A program made the position numbers and the translations under genes. DNA of 64,000 nt from contig CATNEN010000032.1 in the NCBI GenBank assembly GCA_950097015.1, forward strand, positions 1,240,001 through 1,304,000. The letters run 5' to 3'. The DNA is from Macrostomum hystrix. Taxonomy: Eukaryota > Platyhelminthes > Macrostomidae. Below are positions 60,031 through 64,000 of this stretch, in pieces. A model generated the notes under the pieces. The model was not told where the DNA came from. It saw only the letters and a list, made by a program, of their open reading frames with translations, and searched no databases. Positions within the stretch are counted from its first letter, which is position 1. Every line of letters starts with the position of its first letter.

Positions 60031-60549
60031 AAATAAGTTTCAGAAAAGCATACAATAATTCTTTAGCTGATATACCTGACCTTTAACATAGCTTTAACCA
60101 TACAATCTGCATTGCAGCCCAGTGAAAATGCGCAATCGTTTTCCAAGTGCCGACAGCTCGAAGAGAGAAATGAATTGAGAAGCAGCATCAAGATAACCGC
60201 ATAGCAGACGGCGGCTTTGAGTACAGTTATGAGCAGAGCAAGAAAAGTTTGAGCAGACGCAAATGCATACCAGCTACTGTGATTATTTGCATACAGCGAA
60301 TAGAGCACGGCTGCTCAACTCTCAGCCGTTTTTAATTGAAGTTTGAGACAAGGGACCGTAGAGAGACCAGGCGTAACAGAGCAACGGCCAGAAAATGATA
60401 AGAAAAAGATAATGGTGAGAGAGATAAAGAGAGGCCAACCAGTAGTCATGGCACCCCACACCCCCAGCCAAACCGACTACTAAAACGAATTGGATAAAAA
60501 CTTTCAACTTCAAACTCGCAAGCCCGGCAGGGGCACCAAAAGACGCGCA
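60031..60549. other. Spacer and probable 5' leader of the next gene
   Basis: Unique sequence with no gene. An in-frame TAA about 70 bases before the ATG at 60550 bounds the next coding region. Confidence 0.4.
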
Positions 60550-62472
60550 ATGTCCTTGCTTGAGTACGCCGGGCCTGTGTGGCGGTCCCGCCAGCTGCTG
60601 TCCCAGCCGGTTGATTACGCCAACGAAGCTGTTAATTATCGATTTTCAGCCAATCAAAGCCTCAGACGACTAGCCAGCTGGGGGCCGAGTCCGAGGGCGC
60701 ACAATGACAGCGCATCGATGACCGAGTCGAGCAGGAAGTTGCCGCTGCGGCCGCACGAGAGGCTCCACCCGGACAGGAGCAGAACCTTCTGCCTGCCCGA
60801 TGGCTGGACTAGCGAAGATCAGGTGGACGAAGATCTGGGAAGATTGCATTCAGCGCAGCTGAAGCTGAAACCTAGGAAGGTATGCGCTGCTTGAGTAGGC
60901 AACCCACAGCATCTGTCTAACAGGTTAGATTACAGTAACACATCTGTCTAACAGGTTAGATTACTAGCAACACATTTGTCTAACAGGTTAGATTACAGTA
61001 ACACAGCTGTCTAACAGGTTAGATTACTAGCAACACATTTGTCTAACAGGTTAGATTACTGGAACACATTTGTCTAACAGGTTAGATTACTGGAACACAT
61101 CTGTCTAACAGGTTAGATTACTAGTAACACATCTGTCTAACAGGTTAGATTACTAGTAACACATCTGTCTAACAGGTTAGATTACTAGTAACACATCTGT
61201 CTAACAGGTTAGATTACTAGCAGCACATCTGTCTAACAGGTTAGATTACTGGAACACATTTGTCTAACAGGTTAGATTACTGGAACACATCTGTCTAACA
61301 GGTTAGATTACTGGAACACATCTGTCTAACAGGTTAGATTACTGGAACACATTTTTCTAACAGGTTAGATTGCTGGAACACATCTGTCTAACAGGTTAGA
61401 TTACTAGCAGCACATCTGTCTAACAGGTTAGATTGCTGGAACACATCTGTCTAACAGGTTAGATTACTAGCAGCACATCTGTCTAACAGGTTAGATTACT
61501 GGAACACATCTGTCTAACAGGTTAGATTACTGGAACACTTTTGTCTAACAGGTTAGATTACTGGAACACATGTGACTCTGCCTACCCCTGGTTCCTCGCC
61601 TCCAGGTATCTAACAAGGGGGGCATCGCATTCGGCGCGGTTCCAACAGTTCCAGCAGAGAGGGCAGCAAATACTAATGAAACACGTTCTAGAAGCGATGG
61701 GAAAATAGCAGGCCCGTCACTAGCCTTCACCACGTTCGGCGACCGACAGTTTCCTCTGCAGCCGTCGCGGCCGCCGCCTCCGCCTCCACCGCCGTCAGAA
61801 AGTGTTAAAAAAATCGAAAAACTCAAAGATTTTAACAAAGACCTGCCGAATCAAGACCAGGCAGTAAAGCTGCACAATCGTGGAGTCGCTTCGGCGGCCG
61901 ACGCTGGTGCTGAGAGCCAGTCTGCCGTGTCCGACTATTATTCCTTGATGCCGACGCCCGTCGGCGGAGTGTCGATTCGTAGGCTGAAAGTTGAAAGTAA
62001 CGCTGGGTCGAAGTCGGCCTGTTATGTGGGTCGCAATGGTCTGCCAGTCGCCTCAACGGTGTCTGCGATAACGACCGCGGCAGCAGAATGGAAGCCGGGT
62101 GAATCCTCGGACAGTGAGCGAATAGGACTGCTGAGACCAAACCTGAGCTGGAAGGCTGAACTGGACGATCCATCTGCGGTGAGTACACTGCTAAGGACAC
62201 CGACCTCACCTACCTGTTGCACACCGACCTCACCTGTTACACACCGACCCCACCTGCTTCAACATCTTCTGCCAGACTGTACTCTCTGGCGCTGAACCAG
62301 GTTCGAAAGAGGCCGCAGCCGCAGCCGCCGCCGCCGCCCGTCTCGACGCTCAACGCCGGAGTCGTCGAATCGTCGGCTTCGACCATACCAACGGTGACGA
62401 CGCATTGCCGTCAGCCAGAGAGGCTGCCATTCTGAACCGCCTGAGAGCCCGCTCTGCTGCACAGCGTCAGAC

Positions 62473-62538
<66 letters not shown>

Positions 62539-63316
62539 GCAGATGAGGCGCGAACTGACAGCCTCAGATTACGCCTCGCTGGTGCCAATAGCCGAATCGG
62601 TGGACAATCTTCGCCGATCGAAGACGCAGACACAAGACGCCGCCGCTGCTGAGACAAAGACACCAGCGACAAAGACGACTCCACCAACGGTTCACCAGAT
62701 TGAAAAGTCGAATCGTCGTGGCAGTCGTCCGCGTCAGCGACCCATCAAGAAGTCGCTGCTGACTAAGCCGATGGTTGCGGCGACATTCTCGCCCCGGCGC
62801 GACAACGACGCCGATGCCAGCTTGGTTGTTTCCACCCTGGCTGCCGGCGTCGCTTCATCGGAGGGTCCAAACAGTCAAAACAGTCAGCAGCCAGCGGGCC
62901 GGGTTGCAACCGGGCGCGCGCTGTCGTCGACTTCGACGCCCGCGCAATTGAAGCGCGTGAACCAAGGCAAGCCTGGCGCGGAAGCGTACCTGTCCATTGT
63001 AAGCGTCTTGACCAGCCCTCTGGATCACCGGATTTGGTCAACGGGTGCCATTGGTGGTCGTTACCCAAAGCCTTCGCAGCAGCTCCCTCAGCCGCCACCG
63101 CCGCCGCTGCTGCCGTCGCCGCCGGCCACGCCCCCGCCTCCGCCAGTCCGATCGGCTCCGATGCCTTCAACGCCACGAGACGCCACCGCTGATGAGGATC
63201 TTGAAGCTACTCAAAGTCCGCTGATGTCAGCTTCTGTTACGTCGCTGACGTCCACGAAGAACTCGGACCGAGCGTCTGTGGGGGCCATTGTGAAGATTCC
63301 TCGTGCCGATTATTAG
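60550..63316 (+). CDS. Unrecognised, mostly disordered protein with an internal repeat
   Basis: Three exons, 60550-60879, 61606-62178 and 62276-63316, join in phase to 647 aa. The acceptor at 62275 (tctgccag|) is needed to keep frame; the AG at 62320 would lead to an early stop. The sequence is basic and low in complexity. It has Pro runs (about residues 160-170 and 560-590), a poly-Ala run, a poly-Gln run (about 366-391) and a nuclear-type basic stretch (RRGSRPRQRPIKKS). Two related motifs stand out: VSDYYSLMPTPVGGVSIRRL (about 217) and ASDYASLVPIAESVDNLRRS (about 395). The N-terminus (MSLLEYAGPVWRSRQLL) is the most ordered-looking part. I do not recognise the family. The composition suggests a scaffold or regulatory protein, but that is a guess. 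A poly(A) signal follows at about 63486. Confidence 0.75.
60905..61575. repeat. 31-bp minisatellite in intron 1 of the unrecognised gene
   Basis: About 21 copies of ACATCTGTCTAACAGGTTAG plus ATTACTGGAAC, with 32-bp variants (CTAGCAAC, CTAGTAAC). Each unit contains the inverted repeat TCTAAC-AG-GTTAGA. Confidence 0.95.
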
Positions 63317-64000
63317 AGATTCAAGAACTAAATTTTTAAGCATACTACTAACTTACAAGTAGTGTGTCCTAATTTTCAATAGTCATTTTACTCAAAAATT
63401 AGATTTTACTGTCACTCACTACAACCCTTGTTCAAATTCAGCTATAAACACACGTCTTCCTTCAGAACAAAATAATAGAGTAATGAATAAAAAATAATAT
63501 AACTTTCAGTTTAAACTTATTTAACATGTGATTCAAACAAACAGAAGTTTTGATTTTATACTTATTTTTTATTTTATCGAAGCATACATACGGTTTGCGT
63601 TGCCTTAATTGCAATACGAGGGTCGATCAGCAAGACTTTAGCCTGAGTGTGATCCAAGAGAATAATAGGCACGAAATAAGTCTTTGTTTCAGACCAATTA
63701 CATTTAGAAGTTTTTAGCGAAAAAATGAATGTAATCGTAATGTAATACTTTGGTATGGTTTTAGATCTCAAGTTTCATGGAGGCATGGCTATGCACTTTT
63801 GGTGACATTAGTGACATTAGACGCACGTAGGATGCGCGCTAATGTCCTTTAGTCTATGTCTAGTTCATAGACTAAAGTTTAGTAGACTAATTAAAGGAAT
63901 AGCTTAGACAAACATTTTTGTCTATGGTGGGAAGTGGGGGCTTCGCCTATGTGGGTGGCCAATTTTATTGCGATGTATGCATAGGCTTATTGGCGCACGA
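63317..64000. other. 3' flank with a hairpin, no gene seen
   Basis: AATAAA near 63486-63491 is the likely poly(A) signal of the preceding gene. At 63848-63876 TTTAGTCTATG and CATAGACTAAA form an inverted repeat with 11-bp arms and a 7-base loop. A sequence at 63616-63640 (TACGAGGGTCGATCAGCAAG) recalls mariner-type transposon ends, but no transposase is present. Confidence 0.35.

Noticed and set aside
58619-60058. ORFs of about 470 codons, poly(GEERR) and poly(SSPLL)
   Set aside because: Pentanucleotide microsatellite read in frame. Not a gene.
63574-63771. Mariner transposon end with ORF
   Set aside because: Only a short TACGAGGGTCGATCA-type resemblance and a 65-codon ORF without transposase motifs. 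Too weak to call an element.

Overview
This is animal nuclear DNA. It holds intron-split genes with GT-AG splice sites and protein families found only in animals: a TCF/LEF HMG-box factor, a beta-galactosidase-1-like protein 2 type enzyme, and a secreted WAP plus eight-CCP protein with the layout of nematode LEV-9. Some introns are 70-80 bp; others are kilobases long because of tandem repeats. The phylum cannot be fixed from the sequence. An invertebrate bilaterian is likely, and a lophotrochozoan or flatworm-like animal would fit. I rebuilt gene models by hand from reading frame, splice sites and phase. All joins given in the gene entries keep frame.

Layout, left to right. 1-1145 (- strand): 5' end of an LTR retrotransposon (LTR, primer-binding site, start of a gag-like ORF running off the window). 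2559-3610 (+): MAK16, ribosome biogenesis. 4102-6800: two intergenic minisatellites. 6940-10836 (-): a TCF/LEF gene of four coding exons whose HMG box is split by a 2.5 kb intron filled with a 23-bp minisatellite. 12010-13302 (+): two candidate exons of an unrecognised gene. 14152-24718 (+): GLB1L2-like beta-galactosidase, 11 coding exons, six introns carrying unrelated tandem arrays. 26534-29265 (+): coiled-coil protein resembling TSNAXIP1/C6orf118. 29470-29752: tRNA-derived SINE. 30548-35640: a 5.1 kb 20-bp minisatellite. 36508-40816 (+): secreted, probably GPI-anchored mucin-like protein with an 18-bp in-frame coding minisatellite and RFX X-box motifs upstream. 41129-46075: a higher-order repeat of five modules. 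46560-52083: two more arrays around a signal-peptide exon. 52703-58405 (+): the LEV-9-like gene, 11 exons. 58745-60030: a GGAGA microsatellite. 60550-63316 (+): an unrecognised low-complexity protein.

The dominant theme is tandem repetition. More than twenty arrays with units from 5 to 41 bp fill introns and spacers, and nearly every one has its own unit sequence. The only clearly coding array has an 18-bp unit that keeps frame. The arrays open long ORFs in several frames, and these are not genes. The genes do not form an operon or a shared pathway. They are ordinary, separately transcribed animal genes.
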